Notes: generated from the sequence alone by a model not told the origin. Positions 10,000 through 25,094 are shown, counted from the first letter of the stretch. The stretch: 64,000 bases of DNA from Huiozyma naganishii CBS 8797 (GCF_000348985.1 NC_035927.1:620001-684000); one strand, 5' to 3'. Numbers and translations: made by a program.

Positions 10000-10278
10000 A
10001 TGGCTACTTACGATAAGTTTCTGGACTTGGAAAAGGTCGCGGACTCAGTCCTGTATGGCGAGACTGTTGAAAGAACGCCGGTGACCGTGGAGCAGGTAGT
10101 TGGAGAGGAGGAGGATGATGTTGAAATAGCACCGTTTTGGGTCAGTGTTGTCATCGACTTCTTCTTTTCAACTCTCTTGCTCGGTCTGCTGCTTTACTGT
10201 ATCTTCAAGCTGGTGGCTGGTTCAATAAGTAGCGGGTACTTTAGGTTGGAAATGGATGCTGGACATCGTGTGAACTAA
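10000..10278 (+). CDS. PHM6: Small single-pass membrane protein, possible Phm6
   Basis: 92 aa from the ATG at 10000 (the open frame begins earlier only with TTG). The N-terminal half is acidic (EEEDDVE), followed by one strong membrane segment at about residues 44-68 and a short tail, so it is probably tail-anchored or single-pass. I cannot prove the family by sequence. The case for PHM6 (YDR281C, a phosphate-regulated small protein) is its place beside RNH202 (YDR279W) and two CACGTG sites upstream, as expected for a Pho4 target. Its orientation relative to RNH202 differs from S. cerevisiae, so the name is tentative. Confidence 0.45.
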   Translation: MATYDKFLDLEKVADSVLYGETVERTPVTVEQVVGEEEDDVEIAPFWVSVVIDFFFSTLLLGLLLYCIFKLVAGSISSGYFRLEMDAGHRVN

Positions 10279-10437
10279 ATATATGAATGTGTATTAAGTA
10301 AACTGGCTTTACTTTTGTATAAATATGAAGAGAAGAAGTATGAAAAGAAACATTACATGGTCTTATGAATGATGGGGAGGTGCCTCCACGGCACACACAA
10401 TGTTTTGAGAGGTTGTGAAAGGGAGCAGGAAACGTGA

Positions 10438-12471
10438 TTACCAGACATCTTCTTGGTACTTCGCAGAGACCTTCATGGCCTTCACCACAGCACCCGCCTC
10501 GCTTTCACTGATGTTTTTGTCCTTTGCAATCATGGTTGCGATCGCCTTCTGGACGTCCTTGGCCATTCTCGAGGCGTCACCGCAGACGTAGATGTTGGCG
10601 CCAGCGTTCAACATGCTGACCAACTCACTCTCGCATTCTCTGATCTTGTCTTGAACGTACACTTTTTGTGCATCAACTCTAGAGTACGCAACGTGGACCT
10701 CCAACTTGTCCTCTAGAGTGGAACAGTATTCGGGCCATTCGTTCGCATACAAGTGATCGTTGTGGTCTCTGCAACCGTAGAAGAGCATCATCTTCCCCAG
10801 GTTCTCTGGCTTCCCCTGCTGTTGAACCATATGGACACGGTCTCTGACAAACCCACGGAATGGGGCCACACCGGTCCCTGGACCAATCATGATGATGGGC
10901 ACAGATGGGTCACTTGGCAGCTTGAAGTTCGAAGATCTGACGTAGACGGGGAGTTTGAAGTTTTGGAATAGGTTACGTGGGCCGTTCAAGTCGTACTGGA
11001 CGGGCAACACTTTGTCGTTCCCATTGTTCATTGCCACGGAAATGTTTCTAATCAGATTGGTGGTGACACCAAGCGTTGGCGACCCAGTGATGCTGTTCGG
11101 CGTGTTCTCGACAATCGACGTCACGTGGATGGAAGTAGGGTCCATGTTTGAGGAGGATGAAATGGAGTAGTAACGTGGTTGCAGGTGAGGAATCGTCTCC
11201 AATAGGAACCCCCATGGGACATTTGCCCAAGGTTTGTTATCCGATAGGTGCAACAGGGCATCGGCCAAGTTGTAGTTTTTGGAGGTAATTTCTTCCGCGA
11301 AGGCGTCCTTGTCCTCGGACAGTTTCTTGACGTATTCTTTAATCTCCATTGGGGCGAATTCAGTGAGCAGACCGAAACTTTGTCTCGACAAGGGGCCTGT
11401 GATCTCCAAGTAGTGTCTAACCACTGATTCAATGGTCGTTGGGCAAGGGAATGGTTGTTTCGTGGTGGAGTCCAATGGTTGTAGGTCGAAAGTCTCGCTA
11501 CCGTTTAGCTTGAAAGTGGACAAAAATTGTTCCACTTTCTCATTTGCATTTGATGGCCAGATAGCGAGATGGTCACCAGTCTTGTAGGTAACTTTGCAGT
11601 TTGAAATGTCGAACTCAGAGTGAATACAGTTACGGTCATTTGATCTGAACAATTCGTGGGATTCTGTAATAGGAGCAATGTAAGGGTGCGACACGGTGAA
11701 GGGACCGTTGACGTTCTTCGCAGAGTTGCGAGACGCAGGCATGTAATCGCGTGTTGGTTCACCCAATGAGACCTCTTCTGTGACCTCTTCCAGTTCCACG
11801 TACTTAAACGAAGGTTTGAACTTGTTTTCGGATTCGGATAGTTGCAACACGGACTTCAATTCGTTGAGAACAGTTTCCTTCCAGGATAAGAAATCCTCGT
11901 CAGTGGTACCCTTCCCATCGTCACCTTCACCGAGGGGTCCCACAAGACGAGCACCGGCGTTGTCCAGAGCCTTCATGGCCTTCTTTGCTGCACTGTTGAA
12001 AAACTCGTACGTTGTGTTCCCAAGCCCAAATATAGTGTATTTGATGTTCTCAAGGGATCCTGCGTCCTGCTCGTTCAAGTATTCCTCGAAATTCAGAGCA
12101 CCATCTGGGAAATCCCCCTCCCCGTAAGTGGACAGAAACACGGAAACCATAACGTTTTCGGGCAGCTGATTCAAGTTGTCGAAGTCATAGTTTTCAACGT
12201 CAACACATATAACTTTAAGCCCGAACTTATTGATCAATTCTTTGGAAAACTTCTTGGCGTAGTCCTCGGCAGTACCAGTCTGGGACCCAAACAACACCAA
12301 ATAGTTCTTATCATTCTGCATCACAACTTCTGCGATATCACGCGACCCACCAGCACCGGCGCTGATAGCCCCGTCATCGGATACCAACAGCTCCTTCAGG
12401 AACTCAAAATTGTAGTAAAAAGCAACGGCGAGGAAGACCGCGCCAATTGCAAGCAAATCTGTAGTATTCAT
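10438..12471 (-). CDS. NCP1: NADPH-cytochrome P450 reductase
   Basis: 677-aa diflavin reductase that passes electrons from NADPH through FAD and FMN to Erg11 and other P450 enzymes, and to squalene epoxidase, in sterol synthesis. Order: N-terminal ER anchor (residues about 6-25), flavodoxin domain with the FMN phosphate loop FGSQTGTAEDYAKKF, connecting domain, FAD-binding RYYSISSSS, NADPH-binding region with GPGTGVAPFRGF and CGDASRMAKDV, and the conserved terminal aromatic W (QEDVW). Length is close to S. cerevisiae (691). A TATA-like TTTATTTATA lies about 90 nt upstream. In S. cerevisiae it is YHR042W; here it is embedded among YDR28x genes. Confidence 0.97.
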   Translation of the reverse strand: MNTTDLLAIGAVFLAVAFYYNFEFLKELLVSDDGAISAGAGGSRDIAEVVMQNDKNYLVLFGSQTGTAEDYAKKFSKELINKFGLKVICVDVENYDFDNLNQLPENVMVSVFLSTYGEGDFPDGALNFEEYLNEQDAGSLENIKYTIFGLGNTTYEFFNSAAKKAMKALDNAGARLVGPLGEGDDGKGTTDEDFLSWKETVLNELKSVLQLSESENKFKPSFKYVELEEVTEEVSLGEPTRDYMPASRNSAKNVNGPFTVSHPYIAPITESHELFRSNDRNCIHSEFDISNCKVTYKTGDHLAIWPSNANEKVEQFLSTFKLNGSETFDLQPLDSTTKQPFPCPTTIESVVRHYLEITGPLSRQSFGLLTEFAPMEIKEYVKKLSEDKDAFAEEITSKNYNLADALLHLSDNKPWANVPWGFLLETIPHLQPRYYSISSSSNMDPTSIHVTSIVENTPNSITGSPTLGVTTNLIRNISVAMNNGNDKVLPVQYDLNGPRNLFQNFKLPVYVRSSNFKLPSDPSVPIIMIGPGTGVAPFRGFVRDRVHMVQQQGKPENLGKMMLFYGCRDHNDHLYANEWPEYCSTLEDKLEVHVAYSRVDAQKVYVQDKIRECESELVSMLNAGANIYVCGDASRMAKDVQKAIATMIAKDKNISESEAGAVVKAMKVSAKYQEDVW

Positions 12472-12814
12472 CGATGATGCCGTGCAAGTTCAATAGAAGT
12501 GAACGGTTACTGCGACAGAATAAAACAAGCTCGACTCCCGTTGCGGCCGCACACATCCTATCGTTTATTTATACCCAGGACAGCACCGGCCCCATCGCAA
12601 ACTACAAACGGCAAACGGGCTCGCAAATTTTCCTCGTATCGGCAACAACAGCAGGCTCTCTCGTTCCGTTATACGACACGCACCGCTCATTCCTCGAAGA
12701 AACAGGATTTACGAAAATCTAGAGGAAATTTTTCGCTCGAAGACGGCGTGCCTGTTAACACCGCTGGAAGAGATGGCCTGACCACCACTAGCTCAACTGC
12801 TACTACTGGGAAGG
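12472..12814. other. NCP1 promoter and NSE3 3' region
   Basis: 343 nt between two minus-strand genes. Contains a TATA-like stretch TTTATTTATACCC near 12563-12575 at a position suiting NCP1. Open frames on the plus strand here are shadows; nothing else is seen. Confidence 0.5.
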
Positions 12815-13690
12815 TCAGTCTTGTTCCGTGGGCACGGGACCGTAGGCGTCCGCGACGCTCTGGCGGATGTCGTCTTCCAAAGTAGCCGCTTGTTCTGGGG
12901 TCAGCGCCATTGTCTCGCGCACGAGCTGGACGAGGCTGGGCAGCGGGAACTCCGTCTGCGTGCGGCGGCCCGTGCGGTACAGCGTGCTGCTCCCCTCGAG
13001 GTCTGTCTTGTCTTGCGCGCGCACCACGTACTCACGGCGCTCGAGCCATCTTAGGAACTCGTCGATCGACCACTCGAGAATGGGGATCCGTGTGCCGTCT
13101 ATCGGGATGCCGAACTCACTCAAGTGGTGCAGTAGTTCTCGTTGTACGATGTTGTTTCTGGAGAATAAGATGATCGAGAGCGCCACGGCGGTAAGCCCCT
13201 TGCAAACGAGATCCTCGTCAACACCCAGTTTTGTGCCTGCGGCAGTTGCATCTGACAGAGACATTTCCCCGCCGACGTACTCCCCATCGACGATTAACTT
13301 ATCGTACGTGGAACTCACTTGCGACAGCTTGAACTCGTCAAAATGTTTGCGCCAGGGTAGCTTGTTAACGAGGAGGAAGTGGTCCGCTTTGCTCGGATCG
13401 GCCAACGCGGGCTGCGCGGTACTGCTCTCGCCTCTTGGCGGGATCCCCAGTAAACGGAACCCGTAAACATCCCACAGGATCCCGTTCACATGCTCAATGA
13501 TCACCCTCATCGGTATCTTCCGGTCGTTGTTCAATTGCTCGGAAACAGTCCGTACGACCACTTGCAGCCTGCTTTTCGTGACGATGCCGTTCGACGCCTC
13601 GGCGTTCGACAGAAGGAAACGCACCACTTTACGAGCCGTTAAGGCGATTTTGTCGTTGCCTGAATCGGAACTGAACTCTTCGTCACTCAT
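12815..13690 (-). CDS. NSE3: Smc5-Smc6 complex subunit, MAGE-domain protein
   Basis: 291 aa, single MAGE homology domain made of tandem winged helices, as in yeast Nse3, which pairs with the Nse1 RING protein in the Smc5/6 DNA-repair complex. Recognisable features are an acidic N-terminus (MSDEEFSSDSGND), then KVVRFLLSNAEASNGIV and the conserved YGFRLLGIPP segment, with a RREYVVRAQD stretch in the second winged helix. Length is near the S. cerevisiae protein (303). Order NSE3-INM-YDR286C-ZIP1 matches YDR288W-YDR285W. Confidence 0.9.
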   Translation of the reverse strand: MSDEEFSSDSGNDKIALTARKVVRFLLSNAEASNGIVTKSRLQVVVRTVSEQLNNDRKIPMRVIIEHVNGILWDVYGFRLLGIPPRGESSTAQPALADPSKADHFLLVNKLPWRKHFDEFKLSQVSSTYDKLIVDGEYVGGEMSLSDATAAGTKLGVDEDLVCKGLTAVALSIILFSRNNIVQRELLHHLSEFGIPIDGTRIPILEWSIDEFLRWLERREYVVRAQDKTDLEGSSTLYRTGRRTQTEFPLPSLVQLVRETMALTPEQAATLEDDIRQSVADAYGPVPTEQD

Positions 13691-13837
13691 TCGGGGTCAC
13701 TACCGTGCTGTCCACCCTACAGAGACCAGCCACCGCATCAGAGCGACCTTTATAACATAAGCGAGAATCATATTAACTTATAACATAATAGAAAAGTTTA
13801 CGTAACTTGGACCCTCGAAGATAAAAGGACGAGAAGC

Positions 13838-14728
13838 TCAGTACTGGTACTCCAGAGGTGCGTCCACCTGTGCCCAAAGAGCCCTGATAAAAGCATCTTG
13901 CTCCTGTGGTTGACACCCGCCTCGAACGGCAAGGTATACCCTTCTCTCGATGGGGATATCCCACTCTCCAGGGTTCCCGCCAACCATCTTCCCACCAGAC
14001 TCCTGTAGAATACACCACCCAGCACACACGTCCCACGCGTAGCAACCGCCCTCCCAGTAGGCGTCCAGCAGCCCAATGGCAGTGTAGCAGACGTTCATGG
14101 CGGCACTGCCCATGGATCTGAACCCGTGAACGTACCCTCCATCCTCTCTCAGCAGGTTTCTGTACGTGTTCATCTTCTTGTCGAAGTTGGTCGCAGGTGG
14201 GCCCTCGGACCGCTCTGCACCCCCTTCGAGTCCTAACACAGATTTCTGCAACGTCAATGGTCTCGCGGTGACGTTGATGCGCTCGTCGTTCAAGAATGCA
14301 CCGTTGCCCTTAGAGGCATGGAACATCTGTTCCAAGTGCGGGTTGTATACAACCCCCACTAATGGCTTCGCATCCATGGATAGCCCCAAAGAGCAACAAC
14401 TGAAGGGGAACCCGTGGATGAAGTTCGTAGTACCGTCGATCGGGTCCAGGATGAAAGTGGGCTCGATCGAGATCTTAGTCTCCCCTGGAACGTATTCCTC
14501 CTCACCAACGAAATGGAAAGTAGGATACAGCTCAGAGAGCTTACTCTTTACGGCCAATTCAATCTGCTTGTCATACTTGGTGACAAGATCGACCTGGTTG
14601 GCTTTGTCAACGTACTGTTGGGAAAGCATCGTCCCAGTTTGTGATTTGATTATTGGCCCAACTTCATCTCTCAGTAGCTTAACGATGGCATCTTCAATTG
14701 CCTTCAAATCTGTAGCAGCTAGTGTCAT
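13838..14728 (-). CDS. INM2: Inositol monophosphatase
   Basis: 296-aa Mg2+-dependent, lithium-sensitive phosphatase that releases inositol from inositol phosphates. Metal-binding motifs are present: GEEEYV, LDPIDGTTNFIHGFPF and the C-terminal WDVCAGWCILQESGG. Length equals the family's. S. cerevisiae has two copies, INM1 (YHR046C) and INM2 (YDR287W). This gene lies between the NSE3 (YDR288W) and YDR286C orthologues in the INM2 position and orientation, but NCP1 nearby belongs to the INM1 region, so the choice of name rests on immediate neighbours only. Confidence 0.93.
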   Translation of the reverse strand: MTLAATDLKAIEDAIVKLLRDEVGPIIKSQTGTMLSQQYVDKANQVDLVTKYDKQIELAVKSKLSELYPTFHFVGEEEYVPGETKISIEPTFILDPIDGTTNFIHGFPFSCCSLGLSMDAKPLVGVVYNPHLEQMFHASKGNGAFLNDERINVTARPLTLQKSVLGLEGGAERSEGPPATNFDKKMNTYRNLLREDGGYVHGFRSMGSAAMNVCYTAIGLLDAYWEGGCYAWDVCAGWCILQESGGKMVGGNPGEWDIPIERRVYLAVRGGCQPQEQDAFIRALWAQVDAPLEYQY

Positions 14729-14932
14729 GTTTGGCAGGGTTTCAAAGCAAGTATATTACACCTTGTTGATGGATTGCCAACTACATCTGTCAGCCACATC
14801 AATTGTCGGGCACCGTTCTCTTTTATACAAAACCATTTCGGAGTTCAATAGAATTGGCTTCGGACGACAGTGTTCCATGATGGGGTCGAGCTTGAGATTG
14901 GAGGCAGCCCTTATAGAGATGAATAGCGGTGT

Positions 14933-15271
14933 ATGGAGGTCTGCATCACGCTATTTCCTACGTCAGCAGACGGCTTGCCCTTTACTCTGACGTTCGGCTC
15001 ACGTTCTTTTCTAAAACCAGACTGCCACCTGTGCGAGAACGCTATGGAGGTCATCGATGACGTTCTCCAATCCAAAGAGCTGGTCAATGAAAAGATCCCA
15101 ATGTCTGTCGTCAACATCAATAAGGACCAACGGTGGTGGAAGGAATACTGTTTCGATATCCCAGTACTGCATATAGAGGATACGAGCACGGCCCCAAGGA
15201 AACTCACCAAGATAATGCATTTCTTCAAAGAAGAAGAACTCTTAGAGGCGCTACAGCAGTTCAAAGATTGA
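14933..15271 (+). CDS. MGP12: Glutaredoxin-like thiol protein, YDR286C type (possible 5' frameshift)
   Basis: 112 aa of the thioredoxin-fold DUF836 family. CHLC in the segment LKPDCHLCENA is the CxxC active site, followed by a DIPVLHIE strand with the cis-Pro typical of the fold. Redox partners are unknown. The annotated ATG at 14933 gives an unremarkable N-terminus. In another frame, an ATG at 14919 opens MNSGVWRSASRYFLRQQ, which looks like a mitochondrial presequence but runs into a stop at 14988. Either that ATG is irrelevant, or a one-base shift separates presequence and domain in this sequence. Convergent with ZIP1 as in S. cerevisiae. Confidence 0.75.
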   Translation: MEVCITLFPTSADGLPFTLTFGSRSFLKPDCHLCENAMEVIDDVLQSKELVNEKIPMSVVNINKDQRWWKEYCFDIPVLHIEDTSTAPRKLTKIMHFFKEEELLEALQQFKD

Positions 15272-15418
15272 ACCATAATTGGGATGCATACATAGTTAGC
15301 TAAATACGTATGTACTTTACGCAACATAGTCATACATGCATGCATATGTACATGTGTGTATGTGCACAGCGCACTTTTCTGTGTGCGTGTAGAATAAGAA
15401 GTTTGCAGGGTAGGGTAG

Positions 15419-18046
15419 TTATACTCTCTTGCGTTTCCTCTTCCTTTGGGCGTCTTCCTTTTTGGGGGTATATTCGTCCACAAGCAGTAGTTTCTTTCTG
15501 GTGGCAATTGATGGTTGTTTTATGCTGCCTAATGATTTGAATTTATTGTTGGCAGGCTTGATGTAGATCGGGGACGGGTTTGTCAGTTCCAAATCGTCAT
15601 TAGAGGAGGACGGTAAGTCAAACTCGTCGTCCTGATTGTCGTCCTGATATTGAGAGGTGGGTTTGTCTGGATGATGAATGAATGGATCAATCGAGTTTGA
15701 CGTATCCAATTTCCCATGTCCTGCTTTCATGCTGCCACTACGTTTTGACGTTAAAGAGAGAGCGGTCTTTTTTACCCTTCCAGTAAACTGATTAGACTTT
15801 GGACATTGTTGTGAAACCGCGATGTTTACGTTTTCTTTTGTTTCCGGGTCGGACACTTTCCTTTTCTGCTCCTCTTGCAATGTGTTGATTTTGTGTCTCA
15901 TTTTCTCAATGTTGGACCGGAGTCGCTCACAGTCGTCCTCCAATTTGTATTTTGCAAGCAAAACCTCCTGTTTCTCAGCATTTACGTTCAACATCTGATT
16001 CCGTAGCGATTGTACTTCCTGAGCATTGTCATCTTCTTTTGATGTGCTATTTTCCAAATCTTTCCTCAAATTTCTGTTCTCCTCCTCCAGTTCTAATCCT
16101 CTGGCCTTCAGTTGCACCGACTCCACGTTCAACTTTTGCAACTGTTCATTGATTTTTTGAAATTTGTCCAGTCTGTTTGTTTGGTCCCTTTGAACATTCT
16201 GTCTGTAGTCTTCCAGTTCAAGTACTCTTTGTTTAAGTGTGTCATTTTCAGATACTAGCACACTATTGATACCATTCTGCGATATCAATTTATTATCAAA
16301 ATTGGCACGCTCAATCTTCAAGCTTTCCGTAATCCTTTTATTTTCTGCCTTGCACTGTTCCAGCTCTTTGATCAATTGCACGTTTTCCTCCATCTTGCCA
16401 GTCTCTTGGGTACGCAGCTGAGAAAGTTCAATCTTTTGCTCTTCCATTTGTTTGATGGTCTCCTCATACTGCGCATCCTTACTGCCCAGAGCAGACATAT
16501 TTTCGGTTATCTGCTGTTCCAAGGAACTGATATGTGCTTCCAATCCCTTGATGGTCTCTTCATACTCTTTAGAAAACGTCAGCTTGGTTTGATACCCCTC
16601 AATTGCGCTTGACAATTCCAAAATCAGACCTTGCGTCTTTTCGTCTCGCTTGGGAGCAGCATTTTCTAGATAACTGGAAACTGTGGCCAGCTTTTCCAAT
16701 AAGACAGCAGAACTCTGTTGAAACTCTGATCCATGATTTAAGAGCTGCTCGGTGGTTTCCTTCTTTGCTGCATCGATGCTGTTTATGATAGAGGTTGCGC
16801 TTTTGATAGAGCTATCTTCAATTGCGTTGCCAACATGATCCTTAATTTCTCTTATATTTTGCAAAGTTCTTTTTTGTAAGGATTGTAATGGGGAGAATGT
16901 ATATTCATAAAATGTGTTAGTCGCGATACGTTCAACAGGAACTGGGTTCGATAAAAAGGGTATTTTGACTTGGTCGTACTTTTCGTCAAAGATATGTACC
17001 ATATCGGTGATACATTTCTGTGTGTCATCTTTGTTTACCCGTAATTGTGTCGATAACTGCTTGTCTATCGTGTCTTGAACTCTTGATTCGAGGGAGAGTA
17101 AAGTATCCATAAATTCCTTTGGTTTATCACCAATAGTATCCAACAAAAACGTTTTGAACTCTGATTTGAATTGGTGCAATGAGTTGAATATATTACCGTT
17201 CTTGATCTTTTCCTCGCTTAGTTGGCCTGAATAATCATCCAACTCCCTCTGTAGGTACTCTATTTCTTTGGTCCTCTTCAACAATTCCGTGTCGCAATCT
17301 CTCTTGGCCGTTTGTAATTCATTGAACTTTGTATGTAAACTACTAATCTCCCCTTTATATTCGGTAATTTTACCTTTAAAGGTATCGTAATCCGCCGTCA
17401 AGTCTCGTAGCTTGGAGTTTTCAGTATTTTTGACCTGTTGTAAAGAAGTCGCCTTTTCTTGTAAAGAAGATAGCAATCTGTGGTACTGCTCAAATTTATC
17501 TTGCAGTTTTTTTATATCCGTCTGATAATTTTGCAAGCTGCCCTTCAATTTAACGTTTTCATTATGCTTCGCTTGCAGTTCTTGTTTTAAATTGGAACAT
17601 ATTCTTTGCGTGTTCGTGAAGGCCTCCAAAAGAACATCGTTAGATGATGCCTCATGAGATTGGCCGTGAGGGTAGGGGTTAGATGCCTGTTGCAGTTTTG
17701 GCTCTGAAGCTGGCTCTGCTTTACTCTCTGTGGACTCCTCTATCTTCCGAACTTCGGTTATCTCAAAATCATCGCTGAGATCATTAGCCGGTTTCTTCGG
17801 GGTACTTTCTGTAGCATGTCGATTTTTGTCAGCAGGGGTATTCATTTCCAACAACGTAGTGTGCTCCATAGTGTTGTGGTTGTTCATGAAACTCATCATC
17901 GACGAGTCATTTTCGTCATCTGTAATAGTCCCCTCCTGGTTGAAATTGGCGACCTGCTCAGACGATGGCTCCTTCACCCTCAGTTTGGAGAAGATGTTGG
18001 GCCTGGGTTTGAACCCTAAGGACGTATCCCTAAAAAAGTTCGACAT
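15419..18046 (-). CDS. ZIP1: Synaptonemal complex transverse filament protein
   Basis: 875 aa, exactly the length I know for S. cerevisiae Zip1. It forms the central region of the synaptonemal complex in meiotic prophase. Layout: non-coiled N-terminal head with MSNFFRDTSLGFKPRPNIFS, a long heptad coiled coil from about residue 130 to 720, and a basic globular C-terminal part ending KRKRKRKRV, which would anchor to chromosome axes. A URS1-like element sits about 120 nt upstream. Its neighbours DPP1 and the YDR286C gene match the S. cerevisiae order. Confidence 0.95.
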   Translation of the reverse strand: MSNFFRDTSLGFKPRPNIFSKLRVKEPSSEQVANFNQEGTITDDENDSSMMSFMNNHNTMEHTTLLEMNTPADKNRHATESTPKKPANDLSDDFEITEVRKIEESTESKAEPASEPKLQQASNPYPHGQSHEASSNDVLLEAFTNTQRICSNLKQELQAKHNENVKLKGSLQNYQTDIKKLQDKFEQYHRLLSSLQEKATSLQQVKNTENSKLRDLTADYDTFKGKITEYKGEISSLHTKFNELQTAKRDCDTELLKRTKEIEYLQRELDDYSGQLSEEKIKNGNIFNSLHQFKSEFKTFLLDTIGDKPKEFMDTLLSLESRVQDTIDKQLSTQLRVNKDDTQKCITDMVHIFDEKYDQVKIPFLSNPVPVERIATNTFYEYTFSPLQSLQKRTLQNIREIKDHVGNAIEDSSIKSATSIINSIDAAKKETTEQLLNHGSEFQQSSAVLLEKLATVSSYLENAAPKRDEKTQGLILELSSAIEGYQTKLTFSKEYEETIKGLEAHISSLEQQITENMSALGSKDAQYEETIKQMEEQKIELSQLRTQETGKMEENVQLIKELEQCKAENKRITESLKIERANFDNKLISQNGINSVLVSENDTLKQRVLELEDYRQNVQRDQTNRLDKFQKINEQLQKLNVESVQLKARGLELEEENRNLRKDLENSTSKEDDNAQEVQSLRNQMLNVNAEKQEVLLAKYKLEDDCERLRSNIEKMRHKINTLQEEQKRKVSDPETKENVNIAVSQQCPKSNQFTGRVKKTALSLTSKRSGSMKAGHGKLDTSNSIDPFIHHPDKPTSQYQDDNQDDEFDLPSSSNDDLELTNPSPIYIKPANNKFKSLGSIKQPSIATRKKLLLVDEYTPKKEDAQRKRKRKRV

Positions 18047-18827
18047 TATTTGGCCGTGTCGGCTTTAAAGAATTCCGCTAATGTCGCTTTCCGTCAAGTA
18101 TCTTTTCTTGTTTGATTGAAGCCTGTTTTGAATTTAAATATATTTAATTTATGAAACAGGTCTTGCCGCCGATTGCAACAACAGAAAACAGAAAACACAG
18201 AACAGTACCATTCAAATACCTAAATGTAGTTAGAAGTGGTTTACACTGCTGAGGAAATATTGGGTGTGCTGTTCCTTTGTCGGGGTGAGCGTAACTTTCA
18301 GTGACGCTGTTGATAGGAGAAGACCCGCTGGCATAGAGAATGTCCGTAATAACTTATTCCATCTTTTGAATTGAGCAAATACGGTCTACACACTTACTAC
18401 TTTCTCAAGTACAATTTTGGTGCCTCGATTGACGGAGTGTGGTTCAATGTCATATAAAACCTAATTGACTAGAATTTAACCCCTTCTGACCGGGTTGCAA
18501 CAGGTTCCAAAGAGTCAGATCCTCTCTAAACCATTAGAATAAGACCTCCAATACACGTAGATCCCCAGAGTGTAGATGCATGTCGTTGAGCACCCCAACG
18601 GCCTCTTATCAGTTTTCCGGTCTGTAATAGAGCCCTCAGTCACGTGAAATACACGTGCCACGGTAACCTTCGCGGACAGAAACGTTGTTGAAGTAAGAGG
18701 GCGATGTAGTGGAAGGTACAATTCGTGTCTTTTACGCTGCGTAATGGGTTACTGTTACCGGTTCGTAACCCAGTTGAGAGCTTCCTTTACGGTCAATTGA
18801 TAGTCACCTTGTTTTGGTTTACCCACA
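18047..18827. other. Divergent ZIP1/DPP1 intergenic region
   Basis: 781 nt. Besides the URS1-like element at 18163-18172, it holds two CACGTG cores near 18642 and 18653 and a short hairpin whose arms are GGGTTAC and GTAACCC (about 18747-18772). No RNA gene is recognised. Confidence 0.5.
18163..18172. promoter_or_regulatory. URS1-like Ume6 site of ZIP1
   Basis: TTGCCGCCGA matches the URS1 consensus core GCCGCC. Ume6 uses this site to repress early meiotic genes in mitosis and to switch them on with Ime1. Distance to the ZIP1 ATG (18046) is about 120 nt. Confidence 0.6.
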
Positions 18828-19760
18828 ATGACTGTTGATAGATTTTCCCTAGGTGGGAGCACGAACAGCGTTGCTTACAGGGTACCCAAGTGGAGGGTGC
18901 CGGACTTGATCCTGCTGGTCGTTGTCCTGCTAGTAAACCTACCAGTTTACTTTTTGCCTCCCTTTGAACGGCAGTTCTACGTCAATGATCTGACTATAAG
19001 CCACCCCTACGCACTACATCAACGTGTTGATGACACTATGCTTTTTTTCTACTCTTTGGTGCTTCCCTGCGGTGTGATTTGTGCGGTTTGGTCCCTGCTC
19101 TGCGACAGAAGACACAGGTGGTACGTGCTGTATGTATCGCTGCTAGGTTTGTTTCTGTCCATCTTCACTACATCGCTTCTTACCAACTTCTTAAAAAACT
19201 GGTTTGGTAGACTGAGGCCCGACTTCATCGACCGTTGCCAGCCGAGACCAAACCTTCCCATAAACGTGCTGTTGCACGCCTCTGAGGCCTGTACCAACGA
19301 TAACAAGGATGTCCTCTTGGAGGGATTCAGAACCACACCCTCAGGGCACGCCAGCGAGAGTTTTGCCGGACTTGGCTATTTGTATCTGTGGCTCTGCGGT
19401 CAATTGCTCACTGAGCATGCCCAAGTGGGCCTTTGGAGAAAATTCGTTGCCGCAATACCCTTATTGGGGGCCTCTCTGATTGCTTTGTCAAGGACTCAGG
19501 ATTATAGACACCATTTTGTCGATATTCTCATCGGATCGATCATCGGGTACATTTCTGCCTACGTTTTCTACAGAAAGAACTTTCCACCAATAGCCAACCA
19601 AGTTCCATTCAAACCTCTACTGGACGACTCGGATGTCACATTCGATATCGCCCCTAACGGGTCGATCTACAACGGCAACAACACAAATTACCGTCCCGTA
19701 AGAGCGCAACCGGTCGACGAAGAGATGGGCCACATAGATACTACAAACACTACCCTTTAG
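18828..19760 (+). CDS. DPP1: Diacylglycerol pyrophosphate phosphatase
   Basis: 310-aa PAP2-family membrane enzyme that removes phosphate from diacylglycerol pyrophosphate, phosphatidate and related lipids; the S. cerevisiae protein is vacuolar. The three phosphatase motifs are intact: KNWFGRLRP from residue 123, PSGH at 171-174 and SRTQDYRHH from about 221 with its catalytic His. Six hydrophobic segments are visible. It is slightly longer than S. cerevisiae Dpp1 (289) owing to a polar C-terminal tail rich in Asn. I found no zinc-responsive element upstream. Confidence 0.94.
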   Translation: MTVDRFSLGGSTNSVAYRVPKWRVPDLILLVVVLLVNLPVYFLPPFERQFYVNDLTISHPYALHQRVDDTMLFFYSLVLPCGVICAVWSLLCDRRHRWYVLYVSLLGLFLSIFTTSLLTNFLKNWFGRLRPDFIDRCQPRPNLPINVLLHASEACTNDNKDVLLEGFRTTPSGHASESFAGLGYLYLWLCGQLLTEHAQVGLWRKFVAAIPLLGASLIALSRTQDYRHHFVDILIGSIIGYISAYVFYRKNFPPIANQVPFKPLLDDSDVTFDIAPNGSIYNGNNTNYRPVRAQPVDEEMGHIDTTNTTL

Positions 19761-25094
<5,334 letters not shown>

